The notes under the pieces are model-generated. The model was not told the DNA's origin and made no database searches. It saw only the letters and a list, made by a program, of their open reading frames with translations. From positions 186,001 through 250,000 of the forward strand of contig QWDA01000005.1 of assembly GCA_003605175.1 (NCBI GenBank): a stretch of 64,000 nt of DNA, read 5' to 3'. Numbering within the stretch: position 1 is the stretch's first letter; every line of letters begins with the position of its first letter. Below, piece by piece: positions 1 to 8,736 of this stretch. Source of the stretch: Paracoccaceae bacterium (GTDB lineage Bacteria; Pseudomonadota; Alphaproteobacteria; Rhodobacterales; Rhodobacteraceae). A program made the position numbers and the translations under genes.

Positions 1-97
1 CGGCGGCCCCGTTCGGCAGGGTGATCCCGGCGGAGGCGGCGGTCGCCGCGGCGGCGGTCGCCTTGATGAAGTCGCGGCGCGATTTGGACAATGTCAT
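1..97 (-). CDS. napA: Periplasmic nitrate reductase NapA, N-terminal fragment
   Basis: Only the first 32 codons lie in the window; the rest continues beyond base 1. The translation starts MTLSKSRRDFIKATAAAATA. The S-R-R-D-F-I-K stretch followed by an Ala-rich segment is a typical twin-arginine (Tat) signal, as expected for the molybdopterin catalytic subunit of periplasmic nitrate reductase, which is folded in the cytoplasm before export. The call rests mainly on the Tat motif plus its position 16 nt downstream of napD and napF on the same strand; the catalytic domain cannot be seen here. Confidence 0.85.
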   Translation of the reverse strand, partial: MTLSKSRRDFIKATAAAATAASAGITLPNGAA

Positions 98-113
98 CGG
101 ATGGCCTCCGGGA

Positions 114-383
114 TCAGGCGGTTGGAAGGTCCGAGGCGGCGGGCGCGTCGCCCGGCTCCTCGAAATGGTGATAGGTGAGCGTCACGGTCAGCACGCCGGG
201 GATCTGGTGCATCGCCATGATCCGCTCCGACGCGGCGAGGGCCTCGGTGTCCTCCACGGTGACGACGATGCGGCCGCGCTCGGCTGCATGGACCTCGACG
301 CCGTCGAGCCGCGCCAGGACGGCGGAGATCTCGCCCTCCCGCGCCGGGGCCGCATGGACCAGGCAGCCGCAGATGTTCAGCAT
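114..383 (-). CDS. napD: Chaperone NapD for nitrate reductase
   Basis: An 89-aa protein starting MLNICGCLVH. NapD-family proteins begin this way (an N-terminal I-x-G/S-x-L-V strand) and form a small ferredoxin-like fold that binds the NapA Tat signal and guides cofactor loading. The fold pattern is visible as alternating beta strands around VHAAERGRIVVTVE and a final VTLTYHH strand. The start overlaps the end of napF by 7 nt, so the two are translationally coupled, and napA follows 16 nt later. Length is normal for the family. Confidence 0.88.
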   Translation of the reverse strand: MLNICGCLVHAAPAREGEISAVLARLDGVEVHAAERGRIVVTVEDTEALAASERIMAMHQIPGVLTVTLTYHHFEEPGDAPAASDLPTA

Positions 384-886
384 GGCGTGGTCCCCGCTTC
401 GGTTGGCCGCCCGGTCGGTGCGAGGCGGATCGCGCCGGCGGGGCAGGGTGCCACGCAGCCGCCGCAGCCGGTGCAGGCATCTCTCAGGAACACCGGCTCC
501 GAACGGCCGCCGAGCATCGGCAGGAAGCGGATCGCGCTTGCGTCGCAATGGTCCTCGCAGGCCCGGCATTCCACGCCATGGCGGGCCAGGCACCCTTCGC
601 TGGCCTCCGCGCGCCAGGGCCAGGGCGCGGTTTCGGTGAGCGCGCCGGACGGGCAGGCCCCGGTGCAGGCAAGGCAGAAGGTGCAGGCGCCGCGGGCGGG
701 GTCGACGACCGGAAACCCCGTCGCGTCCCGGTGGATGATCGCTTCCGGGCAGGCGGCCTCGCAGTCGCCGCATTTCGTGCAGAGGGCGCTGAACCCGGGT
801 TCAGGCCCGGCACCGGGTGGACGTATGGCGGGCGGGCCGCTCCGGCCGCCGCGCAGAAAGTCCCGTCTCGTCGGTTGATCGAGCAA
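377..886 (-). CDS. napF: Ferredoxin-type protein NapF
   Basis: A 169-aa iron-sulfur protein with several Cys clusters: CTKCGDCEAACP (about residue 36), CTFCLACTGACP (about 68), a C-x2-C-x3-C group (about 106) and CTGCGGCVAPCP (about 138). This is the NapF pattern of 4Fe-4S sites; NapF is a cytoplasmic accessory protein thought to help load the iron-sulfur cluster of NapA. Translation appears to start at a TTG (base 886), preceded by GGAGG nine bases upstream. It is the first gene of the visible nap operon and faces the Crp/Fnr regulator across a short divergent promoter region. Confidence 0.9.
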   Translation of the reverse strand: MLDQPTRRDFLRGGRSGPPAIRPPGAGPEPGFSALCTKCGDCEAACPEAIIHRDATGFPVVDPARGACTFCLACTGACPSGALTETAPWPWRAEASEGCLARHGVECRACEDHCDASAIRFLPMLGGRSEPVFLRDACTGCGGCVAPCPAGAIRLAPTGRPTEAGTTPC

Positions 887-956
887 CGAAAATTGCCTCC
901 GCAGTCAGGCCCGGTTCCCTTGACGGGAGCTTTTCATGCGGGAAAGCTCGTTGTCC

Positions 957-970
957 TTGAGCTATCTCAA
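957..970. promoter_or_regulatory. FNR/DNR-type binding palindrome between napF and a Crp/Fnr gene
   Basis: The sequence TTGAGCTATCTCAA is a perfect dyad of TTGAG half-sites around four bases, close to the family consensus TTGAT-N4-ATCAA. It lies 71 bp upstream of napF and 52 bp upstream of the regulator, so it could control both. Regulation by the adjacent regulator is inferred from position. Confidence 0.7.
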
Positions 971-1021
971 GTGGCGGCGCGGAGGCGGGAAAAAAATCTT
1001 CGCGCGGAGGGGCGTGTTTCG

Positions 1022-1732
1022 GTGGGGCAAATGGAAACGGAAAACCTGACGCTCGAGGATGGGACCATCGCAAGAAGTTGCCCGCTGATGCGGGCGCTTC
1101 CCGAGCATGCTTTCGAGGCGGTCCTGAAGGGCGGCGAGGTCTTCCGCCTCGCCCGCGGCGAGACCCTGTTCGATGTCGAGGAGACCGCGAAGAACCTCTT
1201 TGTCGTCCTCGATGGCAGGATCAAGCTGACCAATATCGACGCGGGCGGAAGGGCCCATGTCATCGCGATCTTTTCCCGGGGCGAGAGCCTGGCCGAAGCC
1301 GTCGCCTTCATCGAGGCGCGCTATCCGGCGGCGGCGGAGGCCATCACCGACGCGCGGGTGCTCTCGATCCGGGGCGGGCTGTTTCTCGACGTGATGATGT
1401 CCGACCGGGCGGTGCTGGGCAGCGGGCTGGCGGCGATCTACCGGCACCTGCATTATCTCGTGTCCGAGGTGGAGAACCTGAAATCCCGGACCATCCGGCA
1501 AAGGACGGCGGCGTTCCTGGTGGGCCTCGCGCCCCAGGAGAGCGGGCCGGCGCGGATCGAGCTGCCGTTCGAGAAGGCTCTCCTCGCGGCGAAGATCGGC
1601 ACCAGCCCGGAGAATCTCTCGCGGACCCTGGCCTCGCTCGGGGAGTTCGGGGTGCGGATCGACAGGAGCCGGGTCGAGATCGCGGATCTGGCAGTGCTGC
1701 GGAAGGAGGCCGGGCTCGACGCCGGCGGGTAG
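1022..1732 (+). CDS. Crp/Fnr-family transcriptional regulator (DNR/NNR-like)
   Basis: About 236 aa: an N-terminal cyclic-nucleotide-binding-type beta-barrel (RLARGETLFDVEETAKNLFVVLDG), a long dimerisation helix, and a C-terminal winged helix. The recognition helix reads TSPENLSRTLASL, with the E-x2-S-R pattern that contacts TTGA half-sites in FNR-class proteins. Only one Cys is present near the N terminus, so it lacks the four-Cys oxygen-sensing cluster of true FNR and fits the DNR/NNR group that responds to nitric oxide. The GTG at 1022 has GGAGGGG nine bases upstream; an ATG at 1031 (METENL) is the alternative. Its divergent position suggests it regulates nap and perhaps itself. Confidence 0.85.
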   Translation: MGQMETENLTLEDGTIARSCPLMRALPEHAFEAVLKGGEVFRLARGETLFDVEETAKNLFVVLDGRIKLTNIDAGGRAHVIAIFSRGESLAEAVAFIEARYPAAAEAITDARVLSIRGGLFLDVMMSDRAVLGSGLAAIYRHLHYLVSEVENLKSRTIRQRTAAFLVGLAPQESGPARIELPFEKALLAAKIGTSPENLSRTLASLGEFGVRIDRSRVEIADLAVLRKEAGLDAGG

Positions 1733-1921
1733 CCGCGCGCGGGCGGCGGTTTCGCCTGCCTTTCGTTCCCCGCCGTCTTCGCGTCGCGTCTCCCGGTGGC
1801 GGGAAGGGGTAGCCGGCATCGGACGGCACGGCTAAGCTATCGCATGCGCAATCCCCAAGCCGGACCATCCGGCGCCCCGGGGGAGGCAAACTTACCTGGA
1901 ATCATTGGGTCAGGTCGGACG

Positions 1922-3760
1922 ATGTTGAGAATTGATTTCAAGGAATGGCTTGAAACCGGCCCTGCCCGGGCGGAGACGGCCCCGGTCGAGACCACCGCCC
2001 CCGATATCGGCTATCTCAAGACGCATTTCGCCGAGGCGCTGGGCTCCTTCCACGCGACCGTCGCGAAGATCGTCGAGGCCAACCCCGTCGATGCCGCGCG
2101 CCTTGCGGAACTGTCGGGGAAGGCCGCGGCGGGAAGCCTGGTGGCCGACGAGGCCGCCGAGCTGCGGGCGCTGACCGGCGCCGCGACCCGGCAGGGCCGT
2201 GCGGTGGGCGCGGTCTATGGGTTCTTCCTGAAGTACCGCCCCTACCCGATGCTGGCCGAGATCTGCGCGACCGGGAAATTCTTTCAGCCGCCGTTCGGCC
2301 CGGTTCTCGTCGCCGACGGCGACACCGTTCGCGACGTGCTGTCGCGCCATGACGCGTTCTCCGTCGATCCCTATGGGCGCGAGATGGCCAAGTCGATGAC
2401 GCCGGCAGCGAATGGCGGTTTCGACAGCTTCATTCTGGGCACTGACGACGCGGGAAAATATGTCGAGGACAAGCGGCTTCTGACCACGGTCGTCAGCCGG
2501 AACGATCCCGCGACGATCACCGGCCTTGTCCATGGCGACTGCATGGCCCGCCTGAAGCGCGCGGTCGGCGACGCCCTGCGCAACGGCGTGCCGGAGATCG
2601 ACCTGGTGCCGGCGCTGGCGCGTTTCGTGCCCGTCACGCTGTCGCATCATTATCTCGGGGTGCCCGCCGCCGCGGAGCGGGGCCGGTTCGACCTGAGCGA
2701 CGAGATGCTGCGCCTCTATGGCGGGAAGGTCGCGGGACCGGACGGCGTGACGCCGTTGCCGACCCGCCATACGCGCCCCGACGGCAGCACCGTCGCGCTT
2801 CCCGATTCCGCGCTTGCGCGGGCGGATGGCGTGATCCCGGACGAGGCGACGGTCTATGAGTGGATCAAGGCCGCGTTCCAGAACTTCTTCAACAACGTGC
2901 AGAAGGACGTGGAGGTGCAGGCGCTGGGTGTCCGCGCGTGCCGCGAGCTTCTGGTCTACCTCCTGCGCGAGGTGGCGCTGCGGCGCGCCGACCTAGAGGC
3001 CGGCAGGGAAGTGCCCGACACCATGCTCACCCGGCTCCTGAAAGTGCAGATGGGCCGTGCCGCGGGCGCCTGTTCGCCCGACCCCGCGGTCGATCCGGCG
3101 AGGGTCGGCGACCTTCGGATCGCCGAGAATGTCATGGGCACCGTGGTGGGCGCCGTCGCCGGGCAGGAGGAAGCGACCTGCCGGATGCTCGATGCGATGA
3201 TCCGGCTGAAGGAGGGCGAGTACGCTTCGGGCAGCACCGGCTCCTTCGAGGAGGCGCGCGCGCTTGCCCTGAACGTGCTCGAGGGCCGGGACGTCGCAGA
3301 GAGCCGCGCGAAGCTTCGACTCTACGTTTTCGAGGCGCTGCGGCTGCAGCCGCAGGCCGAGACCCTTCTCAGGGAGTGCCGCGCCGATGGCGCGACGATC
3401 GCGGGGAGCCGGCCGATCCGCGCGGGCACGCTGATCTTCGCGGCGCATGGGTCGGCGATGCAGGATTGCGAGAACCCGGGCGCCTTCATCTTCGGGCGGG
3501 ACGAACGGCACTACCTGCATTACGGCTACCAGCGCCACAAATGCCTCGGCCAGCATGTCTCGCCGGTCATCCTGGTGGAATCGCTGATCGCCGCGCTGGC
3601 GCTCGAGAACCTGCATCGGCCCGAGCCGCGGCCCGATGACAGCGCCTTTCCGCTCGACCGCCGCTTCGGGCGGTTTCAGCTCGACGACAACAACCTCTAC
3701 GCAAGGACCTTCACGCTGCGCTTCGACCCGGGCGGTACGACCGAACGGTACTTGCTCTAG
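1922..3760 (+). CDS. Cytochrome P450-like haem-thiolate protein, long form
   Basis: A 612-aa protein. The C-terminal half has P450 landmarks: an I-helix-like segment VVGAVAGQEEAT (about residue 405), a K-helix E-x2-R in FEALRLQPQAE (about 470) and a haem loop HYGYQRHKCLGQH with Cys541 as the likely axial ligand. It is longer than the usual 400-450 aa bacterial P450, with about 100 extra N-terminal residues. The haem loop lacks the usual leading Phe, and the I helix lacks the standard A-G-x2-T oxygen-activation motif. These traits resemble P450-like isomerases and peroxygenases more than monooxygenases. No ferredoxin partner gene is nearby. The substrate is unknown. The start was chosen at ATG 1922. 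Confidence 0.75.
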   Translation: MLRIDFKEWLETGPARAETAPVETTAPDIGYLKTHFAEALGSFHATVAKIVEANPVDAARLAELSGKAAAGSLVADEAAELRALTGAATRQGRAVGAVYGFFLKYRPYPMLAEICATGKFFQPPFGPVLVADGDTVRDVLSRHDAFSVDPYGREMAKSMTPAANGGFDSFILGTDDAGKYVEDKRLLTTVVSRNDPATITGLVHGDCMARLKRAVGDALRNGVPEIDLVPALARFVPVTLSHHYLGVPAAAERGRFDLSDEMLRLYGGKVAGPDGVTPLPTRHTRPDGSTVALPDSALARADGVIPDEATVYEWIKAAFQNFFNNVQKDVEVQALGVRACRELLVYLLREVALRRADLEAGREVPDTMLTRLLKVQMGRAAGACSPDPAVDPARVGDLRIAENVMGTVVGAVAGQEEATCRMLDAMIRLKEGEYASGSTGSFEEARALALNVLEGRDVAESRAKLRLYVFEALRLQPQAETLLRECRADGATIAGSRPIRAGTLIFAAHGSAMQDCENPGAFIFGRDERHYLHYGYQRHKCLGQHVSPVILVESLIAALALENLHRPEPRPDDSAFPLDRRFGRFQLDDNNLYARTFTLRFDPGGTTERYLL

Positions 3761-3841
3761 AACCCGCCGGCTGGAATGTCGCGAGGCGTTCTGCTAGGGT
3801 TTCCCGGTTGATTTGAGCATATTTCAGAAAAGGTGATTGCC

Positions 3842-4783
3842 ATGAAGAGACCGGTTGGCAACTGGTTTGCCGCAGGCGCTTTCGCACTCCTGACCACCCT
3901 GGCGGGGCCCGCGTTCGCGGGATACTCGGCCATCGTTCAGGCGGCGCAGTCGAAACTCGCCGAGGAGGGGCAGGACCCCGGTGCGCTCGACGGGTTCATG
4001 GGCCCCAACACCTCCCGTGCGATCGCGGCCTACCAGGCCTCGAAGGGCCTCCCGGAAACCGGAAAGCTGGACGCCGCGACGCTGGACAGCCTCGCGATCG
4101 GGGTCTCGACCGGGCTTTCGAAATCCGTCGAGGATTGGCGTCCGGTGCCGACCCAGGCCGAGATCGACGCCATGAAGGAACCGATCAACGCGCCCGGCAA
4201 CCCCTATGCCGATTACCGCCCCAAGGCGCCTGCGGCGAGCCTGGACCTGCCCGGCCAGGCGATCCTCGCGGCGATGAACGCGAGCGCCGACGCCTATGGC
4301 AGCCGCCCGCCGGACCATCCCAAGCACACGCCGGAGGGGTTGAAGGCGATGCTCGGCTGTCTCAAGACCACCTTCTACCCCGACCATTGGTCGGACATCA
4401 CGGTTCATTATTACTGCCAGATGTCGCTGCCCCGGCGCTGCTTCACCAACGCGCTCTCGGGCAAGTCCACCGGCGGGCGAAAGCTCTCGCGCCCCGAGGC
4501 CTATGAGGGCTGCGCGGGCGGCCAGCTCGCCGATGCCGGGGATTTCGGGTTCGTGCCCGCGACCCAGCCCGAGATCTTCCAATACGTGATGTTCGGCCAG
4601 ACCCATGCCTTCGACCACGAGCAGGAGCAGGCGGTCATCAATGCCTTCTACGGCGTCGAGGATCCGACCGATCGCGCGGAATGCAACGCCAGGCGCCCGC
4701 GCCGGACGGAAGACCCCGGCGACGGCACGCATTGTCTCGTGGACAAGGAAATGAGCCGGAAGCTGGTCGGTCGCTCGCGGTAG
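3842..4783 (+). CDS. Secreted peptidoglycan-binding-domain protein
   Basis: 313 aa with a Sec signal peptide (FAAGAFALLTTLAGPAFA). It is followed by a putative peptidoglycan-binding domain of the PGBD_1 type at about residues 25-85 (LDGFMGPNTSRAIAAYQASKGLPETGKLDAATLDSL). The rest, with six or more Cys residues, is not recognised and may be disulfide-bonded in the periplasm. The ATG at 3842 has AAAAGGTGA upstream; the preceding in-frame GTG does not fit that spacing. It follows the P450 gene by about 80 bp on the same strand and could be cotranscribed with it. No catalytic role can be assigned. Confidence 0.75.
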   Translation: MKRPVGNWFAAGAFALLTTLAGPAFAGYSAIVQAAQSKLAEEGQDPGALDGFMGPNTSRAIAAYQASKGLPETGKLDAATLDSLAIGVSTGLSKSVEDWRPVPTQAEIDAMKEPINAPGNPYADYRPKAPAASLDLPGQAILAAMNASADAYGSRPPDHPKHTPEGLKAMLGCLKTTFYPDHWSDITVHYYCQMSLPRRCFTNALSGKSTGGRKLSRPEAYEGCAGGQLADAGDFGFVPATQPEIFQYVMFGQTHAFDHEQEQAVINAFYGVEDPTDRAECNARRPRRTEDPGDGTHCLVDKEMSRKLVGRSR

Positions 4784-4816
4784 CTGCCCGACCGGCTTCC
4801 GGCGGCTGCCGCGCAG

Positions 4817-6019
4817 TCAGCGCCCCGCAAGGGATGACAGGAAGGCCTTGTATTTCGGGTAGGCTATATCGAAGGCGTCGCATTCGCCGAGGATCGTCGC
4901 CCGTGCCGCCATGCCGATCCGCCGTGACATCTCCGGGTCGTCGAGCAGGCGCTCGATGGCGGCAACGACATCGGGAATGTCATAGGGATCCACCAGGAGG
5001 CCGCTTTCCCCGTTCCGCATGAATTCCCGCACCGGGTCGTTGTCCGCCGCGACGATGGGCGTGGCGCAGGACATGGCTTCGAGAAACGACCAGGAGAGCA
5101 CGAATGGCGCCGAGAGATAGACATGGGCGTCGGACGCCTGGAGAAACCTGACCATCATCGTCCGGGGAACGTGGCCGGTGAAGTGAAGCCGATCCGGGTC
5201 GAGGCTCAGTTCCTCCAGCATCCGGTCTTTCCAGGATGGGCCCTTCCGGGCCGGACCATAGGCAACGCGATCCTCGCCGATCACCACGGCATGGACGTCG
5301 GGACGCCGGTGCTGAAGCTCCGCCACGGTTCGCATGAACTCCGGGAAACCGCGCATCGGCTCCATGCCCCTGGCGATATAGGTGACGATCTTGGAGGCTG
5401 GCGGGATTCCGTGGGCGGCGAGAAGCGCGGGATCCCGGTCTCCGGGCGCGTGGAGCGACGTGTCGACCCCGTCGCGCAGGATCGTCAGGTGCGGGCGGGT
5501 CTTGTCCGGGAAGCGTTCGGCCTGAAACCGCGTCGGGCAGACCGACGCGTCCGCCGCACTGAAATCGAGCCAGAAGGGCGCGTTGCGGACCCGCGCTCTC
5601 GCCCGTTCCTCCTCGTCCGGGCCGGGCGCATTGTGCGGTGTCCGGTCGATGGCGGGATGGGTATAGTACCATTCGATGTACTGGACGTATTTGGCGTCCG
5701 GCCAGATATCCTTCGCGAAGAGCCCCGCGCCCCAGCCCGAATGGGCAACCACGACATCCGGCGTATAGCCCTGCCGTTTCAGGCGGAGAGCTGCCCGCGC
5801 GAAGCTCTGGCCGGTGATGACCGCGCGCTCCGTGCCCCGCAGGTAGTGATGCGTCGCGGGAGAGGCCTGCCGGTGATCCTGAAACCGGACGATCTTCAGA
5901 TCATCCGACCCGGCCCGGCTCCGGGTTGCGAAAGTGACATCACAGCCTTGTTCGGCGAGCCAGCGCCCGAGCCCGCCGAACTGCGCGGGAAAGTTGGTGT
6001 GAATGAAGAGGAGCTTCAT
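4817..6019 (-). CDS. Glycosyltransferase family 4 protein
   Basis: 400 aa with a GT-B architecture. The N-terminal acceptor domain starts MKLLFIHTNFPAQFGGLGRWL. The C-terminal nucleotide-sugar domain carries the GT4 signature around FVLSWSFLEAMSCATPIVAADNDPVREF (about residue 315), including the conserved E-x-M-x-C/A-G/A-x-P block, and a final helix after GLLVDPYD. It would transfer a sugar from a nucleotide donor; donor and acceptor are not evident. It lies about 200 bp downstream of tfuA on the same strand, so it may belong to the YcaO/TfuA cluster or be independent. Confidence 0.85.
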   Translation of the reverse strand: MKLLFIHTNFPAQFGGLGRWLAEQGCDVTFATRSRAGSDDLKIVRFQDHRQASPATHHYLRGTERAVITGQSFARAALRLKRQGYTPDVVVAHSGWGAGLFAKDIWPDAKYVQYIEWYYTHPAIDRTPHNAPGPDEEERARARVRNAPFWLDFSAADASVCPTRFQAERFPDKTRPHLTILRDGVDTSLHAPGDRDPALLAAHGIPPASKIVTYIARGMEPMRGFPEFMRTVAELQHRRPDVHAVVIGEDRVAYGPARKGPSWKDRMLEELSLDPDRLHFTGHVPRTMMVRFLQASDAHVYLSAPFVLSWSFLEAMSCATPIVAADNDPVREFMRNGESGLLVDPYDIPDVVAAIERLLDDPEMSRRIGMAARATILGECDAFDIAYPKYKAFLSSLAGR

Positions 6020-6216
6020 GATTGGGGGGCCCGCTCGGCGCCTATCGGCTCGGGATTCAGGGTTTCTTCTTCTGTCTGCGCGCGCGTGACAGGATCTTCA
6101 CGGGTTCCCGGACGAATTCAAGGGCTCTGCCGCGGGCTGCGCCGGATCAGGCGTCAGCCTGTAACGGCACATGTCCCGGCCGCCTCGACCGGGGCGCCGG
6201 GTCGAAACGCAGGGCG

Positions 6217-6936
6217 CTACTTTTCGAGCGCCCGGCTGCGGATCACCTGATACGCGCGGGTCATCGGCGGCGGCGGAATGCGCGGCGGGGCCGGCAGGCC
6301 GCCCTCGAGGATCAGGTTCACGAGTTCGACCGCGTCCCGACGCTTCTGCAGGACTTGCGACCGCCGCAGCTCGGTCTCGAGATCCATGCCACCGGGGACC
6401 GAGGCCGAGGCGGCCATGGCGATGGTTCGCCAGGTCCGGTCGGTGAAATGCAGCGCCTCGGCGGCGGCAAGGACCGCTTTCCGGAGCTCGGCGGTAAACT
6501 GCCGCGTTCTCGCCAACGCCCCCAGCGTCGCGCGCACGTCGACAAGCGCGATCGAGGTCTGCGCGAAGCCCGTGAGCTCGGGGCCGTGCGACACCGCGAC
6601 CTCGGCATCGGAGGTCAGCCGCCCCGCCGCGAAATCCGCGAAGATGCGCCCCACGCCGACCATGCCCCATCTGCGCAGCTCGGCCGCGCGAAGCGCGCCC
6701 ATGGACGCGGCGCCGGCGACCGGGACGCCCGCCGCCAGCGCCTCGAGGATTTCCTTCTGGTGGACCGCCGGCCGGTCGCCGAAATAACCGTCGATCAGGC
6801 CGATGGCGGCGGGCTTCCGCGCGAGCGCGCGCAGGATGTCGCCCTGTTCGGCCGGCGGCAGGAAGATCAGGCCCTTTGCGCCCCTACGGTCGTCGGGGGT
6901 CAGGCTCGGGCCGGCGAATATGACCGGCGGCGTCAT
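6217..6936 (-). CDS. tfuA: TfuA-like protein, partner of YcaO
   Basis: 239 aa with the conserved TfuA core: an opening F-A-G-P-S-L, then IGLIDGYFGDRPAVHQKEIL and GVPVAGAASMGALRAAEL (about residues 45-90). TfuA proteins are encoded beside YcaO enzymes, first in the trifolitoxin cluster of Rhizobium, and are proposed to help convert peptide backbone amides to thioamides, perhaps by delivering sulfide. Its ATG overlaps the stop of the upstream ycaO gene (ATGA), so the two are coupled. The family assignment is firm; thioamidation here is inferred. Confidence 0.9.
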   Translation of the reverse strand: MTPPVIFAGPSLTPDDRRGAKGLIFLPPAEQGDILRALARKPAAIGLIDGYFGDRPAVHQKEILEALAAGVPVAGAASMGALRAAELRRWGMVGVGRIFADFAAGRLTSDAEVAVSHGPELTGFAQTSIALVDVRATLGALARTRQFTAELRKAVLAAAEALHFTDRTWRTIAMAASASVPGGMDLETELRRSQVLQKRRDAVELVNLILEGGLPAPPRIPPPPMTRAYQVIRSRALEK

Positions 6937-8153
6937 GATTGCCCTCCGCCGCCGTTCGCGTGCTGCCCGGGCGGCTTGCGGCGCAGGCCCGGCGCCAGGA
7001 CCTTTGCGACCGGCACGCCGATATGCGGTTTCGTGAGATCGACAAACAGGACCGGTCCCTCCCGCTTCGCGGTTATGCGCGCCACCATTTCGGAAAAATC
7101 CTCCGCGGGCGAAGCCCCGCTCCGATCGGTCAGATCCAGGCCCCGGCAGGTCCCGGCCATGTCGAAGCCCCGTTCGAACCGGCGCAGGGTGTTGGAAAGA
7201 TGGTGATCGGAATAATGGTCGGGCAGGATGTCGTCGCGGTTGCCGGAGACATGGGTCAGCCGGGTCTGCGCCGCCTCGGTGATCGCCCGCGTGACCGCGG
7301 TGACCGGATCCAGATGCGCCCCGTGGCCGAGGCAGGGAAGGTGGCTCGGTCCGGGTGCGTCCAGATCGTAGATCACCGCCTCGATGGCGGTCACCCCGAG
7401 ATCGTTCGTCATGTCGAACAGCTCAAGCTCGAGCCGCGCCGCCTGGATCGGCTCGACGAGGCGCGCGATGCGGTCGTCCTCGGCGGCGAGGATTCGCGGG
7501 TTGATCCGGCGGGCGGCCCGAAGCTCCGGCGAGATCCTGCGAAACGCGGCGGTGCAGGCGCGTTCGATGAGCTCGGCCGTGGCGGAGGCGAGCGCCTCGC
7601 CGAGCGTGTTGCCGCCCGCGAGGCCATCGGTCGAGCGCAGCAGCCAGGGCGGGTCGCCGTCGCGGGTGAAGTCGAGATTCGCGAGATCGCGCGGAACGAA
7701 GACGCTTCCCCCATCGGTGCAGTCGGTGGCTTCGGTCCATGCGAAGGCGAGATCGAAATCCGGGGGCGCTATGGCAAAGGCCGCCAGCGCGTCGCGGTCG
7801 AGCGCCCGGCCTTTCAGCGCGCCCGGAGCCGCGTGCACGCCATCGAGCGTTTCGGTCTCGGCATGCCAGATCTCCAACGCCTCCATGACCGCCGACACCC
7901 GGGCCGCCGCCGCCGTCGCCCCCTTGCCCTGGCTCGCCGACAGGGAGAGGCCGAGCGGGCGCACCGCCTGGAACACCGGAATGCCGATCCGGTCGAGGCC
8001 CGTCAGATCGGCGATGCGGGTGATCGCCGCGACTTCCAGGAACGGCTCCAGCCGACGGAAGGTCGTTTCCGGGGGCACCGTGCGGTGCTCCCAGGATTTT
8101 CGCTCCGCCTTGAGACCGGCCGGCCCCGGTTCGCGGACCTTATATGCCGCCAT
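6933..8153 (-). CDS. YcaO-domain protein (peptide cyclodehydratase or thioamidation ATPase)
   Basis: About 406 aa covering a full YcaO domain. Conserved ATP/Mg-binding segments are visible: SASQGKGATAAAARVSAVMEALE, GLAGGNTLGEALASATAELIER and EAAQTRLTHVSGNRDD. YcaO enzymes use ATP to activate a backbone amide, forming azolines with E1-like partners or thioamides with TfuA; the linked tfuA gene points to the second option. The C terminus is Gly/Asn-rich and lacks the proline-rich end of azoline-forming YcaOs. The ATG at 8153 overlaps the 3' end of the preceding gene by 14 nt; an in-frame ATG at 8183 would add 10 residues. The substrate may be the upstream 173-aa protein or the metalloprotease. 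Confidence 0.92.
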   Translation of the reverse strand: MAAYKVREPGPAGLKAERKSWEHRTVPPETTFRRLEPFLEVAAITRIADLTGLDRIGIPVFQAVRPLGLSLSASQGKGATAAAARVSAVMEALEIWHAETETLDGVHAAPGALKGRALDRDALAAFAIAPPDFDLAFAWTEATDCTDGGSVFVPRDLANLDFTRDGDPPWLLRSTDGLAGGNTLGEALASATAELIERACTAAFRRISPELRAARRINPRILAAEDDRIARLVEPIQAARLELELFDMTNDLGVTAIEAVIYDLDAPGPSHLPCLGHGAHLDPVTAVTRAITEAAQTRLTHVSGNRDDILPDHYSDHHLSNTLRRFERGFDMAGTCRGLDLTDRSGASPAEDFSEMVARITAKREGPVLFVDLTKPHIGVPVAKVLAPGLRRKPPGQHANGGGGQS

Positions 8154-8661
8154 TTCCGTAGTTTTCCGACGCCGCGCCGCCATCGGTGCCGGCGATCCGG
8201 TCGACGGTGATCGAAACGGAGGCGAAGACCGGGATCAGCTTCGAGCCGAGGAGCTTGTTGTAGTCGATCGGATCGCCGGCCTTGTGCGTCACGATCGCGG
8301 GATCGTTTTCATCGACGATGGCGAAGAGCGAGTAACTCTGGCTGAACGCCGCGCCGTGGTCCTTGAAGAACCGCGCGGCGAAGACCGGGCCGCCGGGTTC
8401 GACGCGGAAGGCGCAGGTGCTGAATTCCTTGATCGCATCGGACTCGTTTCCGTTGGCCACCAGGATGTTGCCGCGCACGTCGTCGAAGGCGAGCCCCGTC
8501 GTGGTCTTGATCGCGGTCAGGAAACTGTCCCGCTGGTCGGCGCTCGCGAAGGCGTCATCCAGTTTCTTGATGCCGCTAAGCCCGGGATCCGCTTCCGCGA
8601 AGGTCATATAGAACCTGTCGGCGAGCAGCGCGACGAGGCCGTGGACTTTTTCGATCGCCAT
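8140..8661 (-). CDS. Unknown 173-aa protein, candidate YcaO/TfuA substrate or RiPP precursor
   Basis: No family is recognised. The protein starts MAIEKVHGLVALLADRFY after a strong ribosome site (AGGAAGACAAA before the ATG). It appears globular for most of its length and ends in a flexible Gly/Ser/Asn tail, GTDGGAASENYGNGGI. Its last codons overlap the ycaO start, so it is made together with the modifying enzymes. Gene order, strong translation signal and a small-residue tail are consistent with a precursor carrying a long leader. However, it is larger than most precursors, and no protease cleavage motif or NHLP-type leader is evident. It could instead be a structural partner. Confidence 0.6.
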   Translation of the reverse strand: MAIEKVHGLVALLADRFYMTFAEADPGLSGIKKLDDAFASADQRDSFLTAIKTTTGLAFDDVRGNILVANGNESDAIKEFSTCAFRVEPGGPVFAARFFKDHGAAFSQSYSLFAIVDENDPAIVTHKAGDPIDYNKLLGSKLIPVFASVSITVDRIAGTDGGAASENYGNGGI

Positions 8662-8736
8662 TTTGTCTTCCTTTCCTGTGAGTTGTTGAAATCGAGTGCG
8701 TTTGAAAGTTCGAGGGAGCTTCGGGCGCGGGCCCGG

